A stretch of DNA of 64,000 nucleotides from Solen grandis. Taxonomy: Eukaryota; Mollusca; Bivalvia; Adapedonta; Solenidae. Within the stretch, counting starts at the first letter, position 1. Each line of letters begins with the position of its first letter. The stretch is taken from contig CM037783.1 of NCBI GenBank assembly GCA_021229015.1, forward strand, positions 54,727,039 to 54,791,038. The letters run 5' to 3'. A program made the position numbers and the translations under genes. This document shows, one piece after another, positions 23,368-35,760 of this stretch. The notes below the pieces were generated by a model, which saw only the letters and a list, made by a program, of their open reading frames with translations, made no database searches and was not told the DNA's origin.

Positions 23368-24215
23368 ATTATGTCAATGTGCTGCATAACATCCTGTTTA
23401 TCATTATGTCAATGTGCTGCATAACATCCTGTTTATCATTATGTCAAGGTGCTGCATAACATCCTGTTTATCATTATGTCAATGTGCTGCATAACATCCT
23501 GTTTATCATTATGTCAATGTGCTGCATAACATCCTGTTTATCATTACGTGCTGCATAACATCCTGTTTATCATTATGTCAATGTGCTGCATAACATCACA
23601 TCATTGTATCAAGGTGCTGCATCTAATCCTTTTTATCATTGTGTCAAGGTGCTGCATCTAATCCTTTTTATCATTGTGTCAAGGTGCTGCATCTAATCCT
23701 TTTTATCATTGTGTCAAGGTGCTGCATCTAATCCTTTTTATCATTGTGTCAAGGTGCTGCATCTAATCCTTTTTATCATTGTGTCAAGGTGCTGCATCTA
23801 ATCCTTTTTATCATTGTGTCAAGGTGCTGCATCTAATCCTTTTTATCATTGTGTCAAGGTGCTGCATCTAATCCTTTTTATCATTGTGTCAAGGTGTTGC
23901 ATTACATCACATCATTGTGTCAAGGTGCTGCATCACATCCTGTTTATCATTGTGTCAAGGTATTATATAACATTATTTTCATGTCAAGATGCTGCATCAC
24001 ATCTTTTATCATTGTTCAAGGTGTATTCCTTTTTATTGTGTCAAGGTTTTTTCCTTTTAATCAATGTATCAAGGTGCTGCATCACATCCTGTTTATCATT
24101 GTGTCAAGGTATTATATAACATTATTTTCATGTCAAGATGCTGCATCAAATCCTTTTAATCAATGTGTCAAGGTGCTGTATCACATTGTGTTCATCATTG
24201 TGTCAAGGTCCTATG
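23368..24215 (+). repeat. 35-bp minisatellite in two variant blocks, then degenerate copies
   Basis: The first block (about 23374-23600) repeats ATCATTATGTCAATGTGCTG, CATAACATCCTGTTT. The second (about 23606-23895) repeats ATCATTGTGTCAAGGTGCTG, CATCTAATCCTTTTT, nearly identical over eight units. Degenerate copies follow to 24215. There are no unique spacers, so this is not a CRISPR array. Confidence 0.93.
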
Positions 24216-25400
24216 GTACCTGCAATGAATTGCAATATATTGCTTACTGCTGGTCTCAAACAAGGGACTTGCAGCTCACAGATCTGGCAAGCAACAAGAT
24301 GAGCCCAGTTGTTCATATTTCTGGAGAAAAAATTGTTTCTTATGATATTTAAGTTTCAGTCAGAATTTTTGTCATCTTTGCTCAGATGAATAAATCAGTA
24401 TCACTGAAAAGCACTTTTTTTTTTAAGAAAAAGTTTTAATTTCTTTCTGAAAATATATATATAGGTTTACTTGTGAAAAGAAAATAAGAAAAATATTAGT
24501 AAAAAGTATTGTTTTAAAACAAAAAAAAGCCAGCATTAACAATTTTTAATTAAGTGAATGGTAATGAATGTTTACAATTCATTTTGATTGATAGATATAA
24601 ACATGGCCTCTGTTGCTTTAGATTACTAGATAAAACTGCTATTTTCAGATCCAAATTAGGAGCTGCATGAAGATGTTAAAGTGTCACATCTGATTCATAT
24701 GTCAGACGCTTTTAAGTGTAATCTCATCACAGCATTCCAGCCCTGCAAAATAAAGTGATGTTGAGAGACATGCCTGCTAGTTCCCACTGAGGAAAACCAC
24801 TGGGCTGGAAAAGAGAGATAAATATAAAAACCTGATAATGAAGGCAATAAAATGTAATCACTGTTTACCTGTAGTAGAAGCTGCCCACAAATGGTGGTAA
24901 AAACCACGTAGCAACATAAAAGGAAATGCGGTAAATATATCGTTCTTGTGTAGCTGTGGTAGCGAATTCTTCGGTTTAACATCATCAAATAAATGAAAGC
25001 AATTACTCATGGACAGTTAAACAAGGTGCCAGCAGTTGCCTTGGGCTAATTTGGCGGTTCGGAGACCCATCAATAGCCGTGATTCGTCAGGAAAGCGCTT
25101 TGAGGTAGATTTGGGGGGAATTTTTATTAACTGCGCAGAAATTATTAGCGACCATGATTCTTCAGAGGAGATGTTTTGCTGATAGTATCTGAATGTTGGA
25201 CTTTTATTTATGTCTTAAGGGTTTAAACACAGGTGTATTAAGTTGATTGAGAACCAGCGCAGTAATGTTGATGGACATTTTAAACGCGCAAGTTGGAGAG
25301 GGGACGGAAATGAGACTGAAGATTATGACTCTGATTTGTTGATTGTTTATATGCCTGAGGGTTGCAGACCTGATCTTCACCATTCTTCATAATGCTGAAA
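24216..25400. other. No gene seen; GC-richer patch at 25020-25390
   Basis: Segment 24216-24330 contains tRNA-like words (GGTCTCAAACAAGGGA) and may be a SINE remnant. Segment 25020-25390 is GC-richer than its surroundings, with a short plus open run near 25260-25390, but no family or splice signals can be named. Confidence 0.35.
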
Positions 25401-25800
25401 TATGGTCTCAAAGTCTGAAATACTCAAATATTACACTCAAATGTATATCACAGATACACATATAATTATATCATACAAATAGTTATCATATTCAAATATC
25501 ATACTCAGTTGAAATATCATATTTAGATATTCTCAGATATCATACAAGTGAAGTTATCATGTTTTATCCCCCAGTCAGATATATTCAGATATACTCATGT
25601 ATCTTACAAATAAGTTAACATACTCAAATATTATTCTCAAATCAAATCAGATTATAATCTTATATTATACAAATGAATCTATCAAATATACTCAAACCAG
25701 TTATACTCATATTTTATATTTTATAGAAATAAAAGATATCATACTTACGTATGATACTCAAATCAAATATCATCTGTTGATATACTCAAATCCTGTAGTG
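25400..25800 (+). repeat. Degenerate ATAYTCAAATATCATA-type repeat
   Basis: Irregular repeats of ACTCAAATATCATAC-like words with variable spacing, typical of an old AT-rich minisatellite. Confidence 0.6.
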
Positions 25801-27257
25801 AATCAGTGATGGTATCTTGCATTATTTCAAAGTAGTTTTAAATACATGGAGCTTAATGTTGTTCTGCACATTGATGCATGCTCAAATATAAGAAGCAATT
25901 TTCACGTGCAAAACAATAAATTTACACATTGCTATCTGAAAATTCATCAGTTATTCATTTGGGTTATTCTTGTTTACCTCTGGGCAGATTACCAAAAAAT
26001 TACAATTATTAAATTAACTTTGTGGACACAGTTTTTAATGAGCTTTAGTTGTTTATATTTTGAGACTTCTTATTTAATGGCTTAGCAAACTAGTAGAATT
26101 TTTTCTTTGATATCGATTTAGATAAATCTATTTTTAAGACATTCTTGATGCATGAACATAGTATAATAATGAAACATATTTATTTCAGTAACAAGAAATT
26201 ATACAATTTTTGGCAAATATTTGTGTGGAACACATTATTCTGAAAAAAGAGAAGAAAACAATGTAAATGGGGATCTGAGTAAGAGAGAGAGAGAGTGCAT
26301 GTGTTTATATGTTTATAAATGCACATTGAGACCATTTAAGAGTTCATTATGAAGATATTTAAACAAATTTAAAGATAATCATATGGATGCAATAATGTTT
26401 GCACATACTGGTATATTTTTGAAAAGGTAATGTGAAAATGTGAAGAAAGGTCCCCCAAACACACACACACACTTAAAGTAAAACAACATAAATAATTAAA
26501 AAAGAATGAAGGTTGGAAATAAAATCAGTAGGTAAGTTAACCACAAACAAATACTTTTTCAGAATGGCCTAAAGGTAGCCCGGTCTTCTTATGTTTTAAA
26601 AAGGAAATATTCATTACCAACATAGACAGGAAAATTAAACTTTTTTTGGCTATATCCTGTTCATACCTCAAATTATTACTTGCATATTCCTCAGAAAAAC
26701 ACAGTCCTGTAATTTCTGTGTATTTTCATAAAAGTCTGTTTTAGTGACAAGCTCCTCAAACCAGAGCTAGATAGATTTTCCGGATGCAGAAAACCACAAG
26801 TGTGTGTAACCAAAAAGAGAGGTAGGGGAGAGGCCATATTAATCTGATGTACTTTGTATTCCTTGAAATTAATAGATGTCCCTTCCTATCTTCTCCATGT
26901 TTCATGTATATATTGCTTACCTTGCTAGCTTAAAGAAGTTTTTAATGTTCCCTGAAGGACAAGCATAAATCGTAGTTGGCTTGAAAACTACTGGATGGAT
27001 TAACTTCAAACTTGGAATATAGGTACCAGAGTTGTTCTGTAAGAGAACGCTTGTTGGTACATGTTCCATTCCTCTCCACGAATAATTCAGGCTCTAAAAT
27101 AATAGTTGCAAGCATGAGGCGAGTGCCCGTGTTCTTGAACATATGTCTGATGAAATGTATAAGTGCATTGCAAAAAAACACACCATAACTCTACCTTTTT
27201 ATCTATGTTTATTTTTCTTGTTCAGAAATTAACTTAAAATTAAGTTCAAACTATAAT
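25801..27257. other. No gene seen
   Basis: AT-rich, with a short GA run near 26285 and a CA run near 26460. Open frames are unremarkable. Confidence 0.5.
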
Positions 27258-27499
27258 TTATCCCTTTCCCTCATATAGACTCATTTTGACTCACTCAATA
27301 GGTATCACATAAAGCCTGATCTGCAGAAAACCACAGTTAAACTTTACCAAATTTAATTACAAAATCCTCATTTCCAGACCACTGAGGAGCAGCGAACAGC
27401 ATAAAACCTGATCAGCCTGCGAGTTACTCGCAGGCTGATCTGGTTTTATGCTGTTCGCATAGGTCTTTTCATGGTTTCCTCTATGAGGGAAAGGGTTAA
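27258..27499 (+). mobile_element. TTAA-type MITE copy 4
   Basis: Full length. The left flank has mutated to TTAT and the right flank is TTAA. It has the standard interior with the CCTGCGAGTTACTCGCAGG hairpin. CTCACTC replaces CGCACTC near the left end, as expected from CpG loss. Confidence 0.93.
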
Positions 27500-29141
27500 C
27501 CCTTTACAGCTACTTTGTGATTAATAAAAGTTGCAGGTTTAATGCAGGTTTGATTCCATTTGATAGTGGAGAATTTCCTGTAGTTCCTTTTAATTTTTGA
27601 TTGGCTCTTATTCCGGTGTTCAAAAAAGCTCCGGGGAACATAACCTTATTCTGTTAGATTCTTTTTATTTAAGAGATCAACAATGATGGAATATGATTTC
27701 ATTAAATTTTATCAAATTATGAAATTGCGCTTTGATTAAACTTTTAAAACAGATATGCTGGTATACAGGGGACATAACACATCGTGTGATTCCCATTATG
27801 TAATTCAACAAACTCCAGGCTTCAGGGGTTGGATTAAGGTAATTAATTTCATTTTTTCATTTTTAGCTTGTCTGTTTCAAAGAAAAAGTCGAGCTATTAT
27901 GATTGCTGGGTTGTTGTTTTTGTCATCATTTTGCAAAAACTTTGATGTAGTCCATTTCTCAAACATTTTTAACAGACAATCATCGGCATCCGCATGTGGT
28001 GCTCTTGTTCTTTGCTCATGCAGTTTGCAAAGTGGTAAGGTTGGACTTTTAGGAGAATTTAATAGATATATATCATCTATCCTTCAATTTCTACAGTTAT
28101 TGTTTTATAACACTATCATCCTTATTTCTTGAGCATTCTTGATCAAACTTGGAGACAGTGTTTATTGCCATAATATTTTGGCCAAGTTTGATTATGACTG
28201 ATTTCAGACCACAAGCTAGTATTTAATATATATTAAACTACCTTATTTCATCATCTTAAAATCCTAGTATCCTGATTTACTGTGTCAAGTAATTTTGATA
28301 AAACTTAGAAATAATGCTGACCTCTGGGTCCAAATTTGATTATGTCTAATATCGAACCATTTGGTCATGAATGATATTAGAAAACTTATTAAAAGCTATA
28401 GTAGTCATATGAGCAAAAAAGAGCCATCTTAATAAAAGAAATGTGCATGGGAGAGATCATATTTCTGTTTGTTTTTCACTTAAAAAGATACTGAGTGATT
28501 GACCACTAGTACATTTGTTTGGGATGCACTCTTACAGTTCTCTGATTTTCTGCACTAAGATATCCATCATCTGCAGTTGTTGTTCAGTTTATTAGAATGC
28601 TCTTGCATTGGCTGACTTTTTCCCTCGTTAACCTAGAGAAGTTAATTAATACCAAGGTGTCATCAGATTGTTGAATTGCCATTCTGAATGATGAGGTACC
28701 AAATCAATACTAGGAGAAGATATATGTTTCACATGCATTGCTGAATGAAAATAAGATATTCATGTCTTTATTTCAAGAACTAAGATGCTTGACACATTAC
28801 GTGGTGAATATTAAATTACTGAACTGTAAATGGTATATGAAACAATGGACTTCCCTCTCCAGTGCAGACTGTGGAAGATGAGGTACAAGGTATTGCAAAC
28901 AGAGGAGACCCTGGTCTGGTTTTGCTTTGTTTACCCGGCACATACACATGTAAATATGAGGTTTTAAAATTTCAGTCAAGACTGAAAATGGCCTCCTATA
29001 GAAGCAAAGTCTGTAGAAAAGCATCTCTTAATATATTATTGAAAAAAAAAATGAATTTCAGTCTGTCGTAAGAATTTTATACTATCTTTCTTAATATGAT
29101 AATCTTAATACTATAAAAATGTCTGCATATCTACCTTCAAA
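27500..29141. other. No gene called; relic of AAACTTGG-type repeat units
   Basis: Around 28135-28370 are two or three degraded units with GATCAAACTTGGAGACAGTG and TAATATTTTGGCCAAGTTTG, like those at 53200-54060. The plus open frame at 27755-28132 (125 codons) shows no recognisable domain and overlaps hydrophobic low-complexity stretches. I do not call it a gene. Confidence 0.4.
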
Positions 29142-29348
29142 TTAACCCTTATCATGCTAAATTCTTTAATTAGACTTTATTGTCCTGCCTTTATTTTGGA
29201 AGGTGTTTAAAGGGGTGCTTGGTTAAAATTTATTGACTGAAGAGTACACAGTGCAGGCTCTGATTAGACTGCAGGGATGTGCTGGCTGCTCCTGGTCTGC
29301 ACTGGTTGCAAAGGCAGTCACAAGTGCCTACAGTATCATAAGAGTTAA
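29142..29348 (+). mobile_element. TTAA-type MITE, third family (M2), copy a
   Basis: It begins TTAACCCTTATCATGCTAAA and ends near AGAGTTAA. Interior words are GGGGTGCTTGGTTAAAATTT, GATTAGACTGCAGGGATGTG, GGTCTGCACTGGTTGCAAAG. The reverse complement of 30820-31053 shows the same order, which defines a family. Confidence 0.65.
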
Positions 29349-30819
29349 GTTATTTTTATTTGAATTCATTTCATGTCTGTAATCTGAATTGACTGGTCTG
29401 ATTTGCTTTTACAGAATACTGGAATCCTAAGAGGTTTGTCCCATGTTGTAGACTAGGTAATATATATTGCATGGCTTTCGCGAGTTGAGCTTGATTAACC
29501 TGCACACTGTACATGAGTGCGTACATGTGCACAAATGTATGTGGGTGGGTTAATCAAGATCATGAGTGAAGCCAGTGCAATATATGTCTTGTAACATGGC
29601 CAAAATAAAGGAAGGAGGTGGTGCTACAGTCTTGTGACTTTTTTTATGCAGCTGGTCCCAGATATTGAGCACTTTTGGTATCGGAGAGAAATCCTGTGAA
29701 AATTACCAATTAGTGAAAGGAAAGTTTCCTCTTAACCAATCAAATAACTCTTTCCAAACAAACACTCGCATTTCGGCACCTTCAGTACAGACACGCAGAG
29801 AAGGACATACTAAATCTGTTATAGTTGTTAGTTTTTGCATTTTACCATGGATCTGAACTACCTTGCGAAAAATATATTCATATCACATGTTGACTTGTCT
29901 TTAGTAGATTCTATTTATATTTTCAAACAGTCTCAAATTCAGTGTGACAATACCAGTTTCAAACATTTAGGAAAATGATTGTGATGTGCTGTTCGTGACA
30001 AGCAAATAATGAACTGTGTAGGATTTCCTGAATATTCGGAAATCCTGTACATCTGACAAGTTAAAGAATCATTAGGTCCAATGTGTAGAGAACAATTTTC
30101 CACTTTGCATACGTTATATCCCATTTAAAATTGATGAAGGATAAAATTAATGAAAGTATAATATTCTTGATAAAGCCATCGATGAAATTGACGAGAATTA
30201 GTCCCCCTTGAAAATCGATGATTATACAATAAGCAACTTAAAGTTACGTTAGGAACTGGCCCCATATTAAGTGGCTTCTAATTCTGGGTCCAGGGTCTAT
30301 TTCTGCCAACAATTCTTAGCGCTATGTAAAGCTAAAATACTTGAGAGCAAATTTCATTATTCTTGTTTCTCTAATACAAATACCCAAATGTTTCATTTCT
30401 TAACAATTATTGCTTGATATTAAGGTAATAACTCATTTTAGCTTAGACATGTACTTGATTATTTCATAAGATAGTAATAGTGGAATGTGTATCTACCTAG
30501 TTTAAGAATTTAAATTTTACTTAGCGCTAAGTATTATTGGTGGAATTTGAACCAGATTATATTACACTTGCCTTCTTTTTCTAATTCATTTTTTATAAAA
30601 CAGGAAACAGATGGATTTTCAAAAGTATGCAAGTGACATTTTAAAAAACAAAGTTTCTACAGTCCTATGTGAAATTAATTGGAATGATTTATAATTGATT
30701 ATCAAATCATTTGAGCTTCTGATACTTCCAATCATTTTATTATGTTTTATAACCCGATTCCTTTAACTACTAGCGAAGATATTAAACATTTAAAATATCT
30801 GCTTCTCTTTCTAGTGGCT
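29349..30819. other. No gene seen
   Basis: AT-rich with no named repeat. The inverted pair CTTGATTAACCTGCACA / GTGGGTTAATCAAGATC near 29490-29560 could form a loose hairpin. Confidence 0.45.
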
Positions 30820-31053
30820 AGACTAAGCTGCTGTCAACCTGTACAATACTGCTGGCACTTGGTGACTGCCTTTGTGACCTGTGCAGACCAAGATTAGCCT
30901 ACACATCTGTGCAGTCTGATCATGGTCTGCACTGTATTCTATTCAGTCATTCAGTCAATAAATTTTCAGCAAGCACCCCAAAACAACTAATGGTACAGTC
31001 CAAAAAGAAGAAAGGACAAGTCCAATTAAGAAATTTAGCATGGTAAGGGTTAA
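30820..31053 (-). mobile_element. TTAA-type MITE, third family (M2), copy b
   Basis: Reverse complement relative to 29142: it ends AATTTAGCATGGTAAGGGTTAA. It shares GTGCAGACCAAGATTAGCCT, GATCATGGTCTGCACTGTAT and AAGCACCCCAAAAC in inverted order. The left border is approximate. Confidence 0.62.
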
Positions 31054-31440
31054 TGGAGTATATTTCTTAAAAATAAGAGAGATGGATCCGGATGCTATAA
31101 ACACCTCCTGTAGAGCATCATGAAGATGACATGTCCCTGAAGGAAACTGTGCAGTCAGTCAGAAACTCAACCAAATGAATGAGCTGATAAAATTCATTGA
31201 AGTTTGTTTTATGGCAATGTATTGCTACAAGCTAGTCTATACATCATCGTGCAGCGGAATTCATACCTGTAAACCTAGTGAACATTCCCTTTCTTCTTTA
31301 GCTCTCTTCTTTGTGGACTTTGTCAGAGGCCAGTCCATGCTAACCTCATACAGTAAAAATCATCAATTTCCGTGGATAACAAATTTTTGTTGGTTTTGTT
31401 GAAGTCTTATCACTAATATTTCCCATATGAAAACATCCAT

Positions 31441-31621
31441 TTAACCCTTTCCCTCATAGAGGAAACCATGAAAAGACCTATGCAAACAGCAAAAAACCAG
31501 ATCAGGTTTTATGCTGTTCGCTGCTCCTCAGTGGTCTGGAAATGAGGATTTTCTGCAGATCAGGCTTTATGTGGTACCTATTCAGTGTGTCAAAATGAGT
31601 CTATATGAGGGAAAGGGTTAA
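31441..31621 (-). mobile_element. TTAA-type MITE copy 5, hairpin deleted
   Basis: Both ends are intact (TTAACCCTTTCCCTCATAGA / TGAGGGAAAGGGTTAA) but the copy is about 60 bp short. The central palindrome is reduced to ACCAGATCAGGTTTTATGCT, and the AATTAAATTTGGTAAGGT block is also lost. Confidence 0.92.
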
Positions 31622-31683
31622 TAGATGTTACATTTTCTAGAACATGAATCCCTGAATAGCCATTGATACAAATTCAACATAAT

Positions 31684-31925
31684 TTAACCCTTTCCCTCAT
31701 ATATACTCATTTTGACGCCCTCAAAAGGTATCACATAAAGCCTGATCTGCAGAAAACCACAGTTAAACCTTACCAAATTTAATTACAAAATCCTCATTTC
31801 CAGACCACTGAGGAGCAGCGAACAGCATAAAACCTGATCAGCCTGCGAGTTACTCGCAGGCTGATCTGGTTTTTTGCTGTTCGCATAGGTCTTTTCATGG
31901 TGTCCTCTATGAGGGAAAGGGTTAA
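31684..31925 (+). mobile_element. TTAA-type MITE copy 6
   Basis: Full length with TTAA at both ends and the standard hairpin. It lies 62 bp from copy 5, in the opposite orientation. Confidence 0.94.
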
Positions 31926-32216
31926 TGCTTTTGCAATACATTGTGCAGATGATATGCTAATATCCCGCTCTATATTAGACCTATGCAATATCACTAGTGG
32001 TTTGGTAGTGGTCAGTGTTAAAGCTTGCAGTCTGATCAAGTTTCATATTGGTCACATTGATTATTTCAGTTACAACTTCGAAATGGTAAAGGGTTCATCA
32101 AACACTATACCTCATGAATATCCATGTACAAATTTATTAATATTGATTTACTGGAACTTTTAAACGGTATATAAAACAATGTGTTTTTTCTTTTGTAAAC
32201 TGTGTAGAATCATATT

Positions 32217-32305
32217 GTATGAGCAAACAGAGGAGACCCTGATCAGATGGCTTCTTTCAATTTTGCTAAAGTGTCAAAATGAGCCTGTATGCAGTAAAGG
32301 ATTAA
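32217..32305 (-). mobile_element. Fragment of the M3 MITE family
   Basis: GAGCAAACAGAGGAGACCCT, GATCAG and CAAAATGAGCCTGTATGCAG match the reverse complement of the left part of 14365-14605. It ends near AAAGGATTAA. Confidence 0.55.
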
Positions 32306-32768
32306 GAGCTTGGCCTAACCAGATTTTGAAGTTATTCTATTGTAAACTATCAATAATTAGCAGACACGACACAACCTGATCAGCCAGCGAGTTACCATCT
32401 CTGCCTCAGTTTATGATCAGCCACAATTTGGTGTAATTGCAAGTTGATCTGGTTTTTCAATCAGTGCATTAACCATTGTACATACGGTGGTCCATTCATG
32501 TATTTGAAGGATAAAGTATAGCTCCGGACAGGTGAGAAGTAATACCTGTTCTATAGAGGTCATGATCTTGTTTCTAAAACACTCAATGGATGACCGGTGA
32601 CAGCTCATCCTTATGGCACACTGGTGAATCAGGTTTCAAGGAGATGAAGAACTTTCTATATGGGGAAAATTGCTTGTGTGCTATTGTGCAGTGTATTTCG
32701 TTTTGCAGTGTTCGCCTTTTTGCCGCGATTGTTAGGATGTGTTTACTTTGGTAGATGGAGGTAAGGGT

Positions 32769-33010
32769 TTAACCCTTTCCCTCATAGAGGACACCATGAA
32801 AAGACCTATGCGAAAAGCATAAAACCAGATCAGCCTGCGAGTAAATCGCAGGCTGATCAGGTTTTATGCTGTTCGCTGCTCCTCAGTGGTCTGGAAATGA
32901 GGATTTTGTAATTAAATTCGGTAAGGTTTAACTGTGGTTTTCTGCAGATCAGGCTTTATGTGAAACCTATTGAGAGCGTCAAAATGAGTCTATATGAGGG
33001 AAAGGGTTAA
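32769..33010 (-). mobile_element. TTAA-type MITE copy 7
   Basis: Full length with TTAA flanks. The hairpin core here reads CCTGCGAGTAAATCGCAGG, with one changed base in the loop region. Confidence 0.94.
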
Positions 33011-33084
33011 ATCTTGGTTTCAGTCTCCAGATCCATTATAATCTTTTGCAATTTTGTGAACAATCAAATATTTGAGCACAACTG

Positions 33085-33345
33085 TTTATTTGTTGTTGTT
33101 GTTTTTGTTGTTGTTAGGAGATGAACAACGTTGTGTCCTATATAGCGACATCTAATTACTGGTGGAGGAAGAACATGGAGGACCTATATACATGATTTTA
33201 GGCACTGAGTGCACCCAAGTAGAATCACTGATGTACTGCAAGCCAGCTGGAAGGCTTCCTCAGGTGAAATACCCGGGTGACCAGACTGGGATTCAGACCC
33301 ACACCTGAGAAGAGCTAAGTGGTGATAATAACACTCAGCTAGTCT
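33085..33345 (-). mobile_element. tRNA-derived SINE with (AAC)n tail, minus strand
   Basis: Read on the minus strand: a head with CAGGTGTGGGTCTGAATCCC (B-box-like), a body, then TTCTTCCTCCACCAGTAATT and AGATGTCGCTATAT, and a tail of AAC repeats (plus-strand TTGTTGTTG at 33090-33115). The 3' domain TCCTCCACCWGTAATTAG..CATCGYTATA is shared with the copy at 46215-46370. Confidence 0.72.
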
Positions 33346-35059
33346 GATGTTCCAAAGGCACAAAGTATACTGTTAATCCATTAAAATGGGCTTGATTTGT
33401 TACAATATGAAATCCAATTTTGCACAGTTGACTTCTCATATAGTCATATAAGATCCTAGTTAATGTGGTATCTAGAATTTGGACCTCCAGTAGTTTTAAT
33501 TTAAACACATTTATTTTACATCCATAGGGAAAGAAGTTCTTACAACTTGTACTAATCCCTTTTAACAGTTCCTTGGTTGGACCAGTATTTTGCACTTGGG
33601 AAAGTCATGAAAAGTCATTGACCCTCAATGAGGTTTAAACCCACAACCTTCAGAAGTCAGGTATGGACCATGCTACACTGTCTTTCGATACTGTACTCGT
33701 TCCAGAAGTACTTTGTCTAAAACGTGACAAAGTACATTTATAAACTAGTATATATAAACCCACTGTTAACAACAGCTGATTTCTTTCTCCCCTCTCTGCG
33801 AAAAAAAACTGCCACTTATCCAGGTATGACTTTTCTTGTACCTCCAGGAAATATTGCTATATTAGAGAATATGTGAAACAATGCAAAGGTAAAAAACAAA
33901 TGGATGTAATTAGAGGTTTCTTAAAGCACTAGTTGTGTTTTGTGTTTAGGGGACAGACGAAAGATGTGGCAGAACATCAATTGACACTCTTCTCATCAAT
34001 TTGTATTACTCATGCCTGACATTTTGTGCATTTAAGATTTCAGGCTGAAAACAATGTATTTCTAATTGAGAGAGTGTTATATGACGTGGAATAAGGCTAA
34101 AATCATCCATATCTCCTGCTCTGTATGTATGTCACATGTGTTTGGAGGCGGACGGAAAAGTTCACAGGTGCAAACATTTTGTACTGTCTTGGCTGGTTTT
34201 GACTTTTATGGGAGAAAAGAAATGTTAATTTTTCTGTCCTTTGGTTTTAAGTGATATATTGTAAGAATATTATTTTAGAAGTTTTTTTATGATATTGTAG
34301 AAAAGCACATTGAGATTGCTATCTATCATAACTTCATCTGTGATTTACGAGTCTCCATCATATACAATACTTAGCACTAAGTAGTGATTAAATGTTAAGA
34401 TTAGGTAGACAACCATTCCATGTCTATGAAAAATTCAAGTTTATTATTAAGTTGATATAAAAAAAATCTTCATAACTTGTTTCCCATGATCAATTTAAAA
34501 AAGTTTAAACCAAGCTGTATTTCTTGTTTTCCAACCAGTGTAAAAAGAAGCAAGTTTAAACCAAGCTATATTCACACAGCATCAGAAGTTGGAATTTCCA
34601 CTGAGGTTATTTTTTAGAGTGTTTTTGATTTATTTTATAGATATATATAAATATATATATATATAACAGCAGATATTTGTTCCCTCCAAATTGAAAATAA
34701 GGTGTTTTGTTTAAGAGCTTAATTTCAGAAAAGTCAGGGTCCCTGAGGAAATATTCGCAAAACATCTCAATACTTTCATTAATTGTATTTTCTGCTGTAA
34801 ATGATTTCAAAATTTAAAGTTTTAGATCTTAAGGCTTGAGTCTTACCTCTTCCATAAAGATTTTTACCACAATCTCTCTCTAGACTCCAGTTACAAATGT
34901 TGCTTGCAGAAATTACTGCTGTAGAATTGTCTCTTCCAGAAAAAGGTACCTGTAGGTAGTGGCTTAGCACGAGTAACATTGGCACAACTTATACATAGAA
35001 GTAAGTGTTGGAGATGTCCTCTTTTACAGTATATATTAGGATTTTTCAAATGCCCATCA
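33346..35059. other. No gene seen; a tRNA-like relic and an (AT)n run
   Basis: Near 33590-33690 the minus strand has B-box-like GTGGGTTTAAACCTC, a probable SINE remnant. An (AT)n stretch lies at about 34638-34664. The duplicated phrase AGTTTAAACCAAGCT occurs twice around 34501-34570. No exons were recognised. Confidence 0.4.
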
Positions 35060-35760
35060 AACGACAGGATGTATTATTGATTCACCTGTGGTGTCTGGGC
35101 GGTGGGTGGGCAGCATCCACTGATGTGGTCTGCTCTTTAACTCAATAAACGTACACTGATCTTCACCAAACTTAGTCACAATGTATATTGGCATAATATC
35201 TTGACCAAGTATGATAATCAGCCAGATTGTCCAAGACACTCTGGAGTTATGGCCCTTGAAATGATGAAAAATGGCTAAATTAACAGTGTCCCCTCTCTAA
35301 CTTGGACAAATGTGAATAGATCTTTATCAAACTTGGTCATAATGTACATGGGCTCAGTATCTCAGACAAGTTCGATAACCAGCAAGATTGCCCCAGACAT
35401 TCTGTAGTTATGACCCTTGAATTGATGAAAAATTGCTTAATTAACATTGTCTCTCTCTGTCTCTAAGGAACATAAATTAATCTTTACTAAATTACCGGTA
35501 GGTCACAATGAATATGGGCACAATATCTCAACAAAGTTTAATAACCAGTCAAAACAACTTGGACACTCCATAGTTGAAGCTTGGTTGAATTGTTAAAAAA
35601 TTGCAAAATTAACAGTGTTTGCTCTCTAAACCGATCTTTACCAAAGTTTGTCACAACATATATTGGCTAAGTATCTCAATTGAGTCTGAAAACCAGTCAG
35701 AATGTCCCAGACACTTCAATGTTACAGTTTTTAAATTGGTAAAGTTACCCAGTGAGCGTA
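35060..35760 (+). repeat. Type J tandem units of about 160 bp (pearl-like core, ends not resolved)
   Basis: Four degenerate units share GATCTTCACCAAACTTAGTC, ACAATGTATATTGGCATAAT and GGAGTTATGGCCCTTGAAAT. These are the same two boxes found in types C, D, F and H. The left border near CGGTGGGTGGGCAGCATCC is tentative and no right-end hairpin is seen. Confidence 0.65.

Noticed and set aside
23368..24215. Regular 35-bp repeats resembling a CRISPR array
   Set aside because: Units follow one another without unique spacers and the context is eukaryotic. It is a minisatellite.
27755..28132. 125-codon plus frame as a gene
   Set aside because: No recognisable domain, a hydrophobic and low-complexity second half, and no splice or promoter context.
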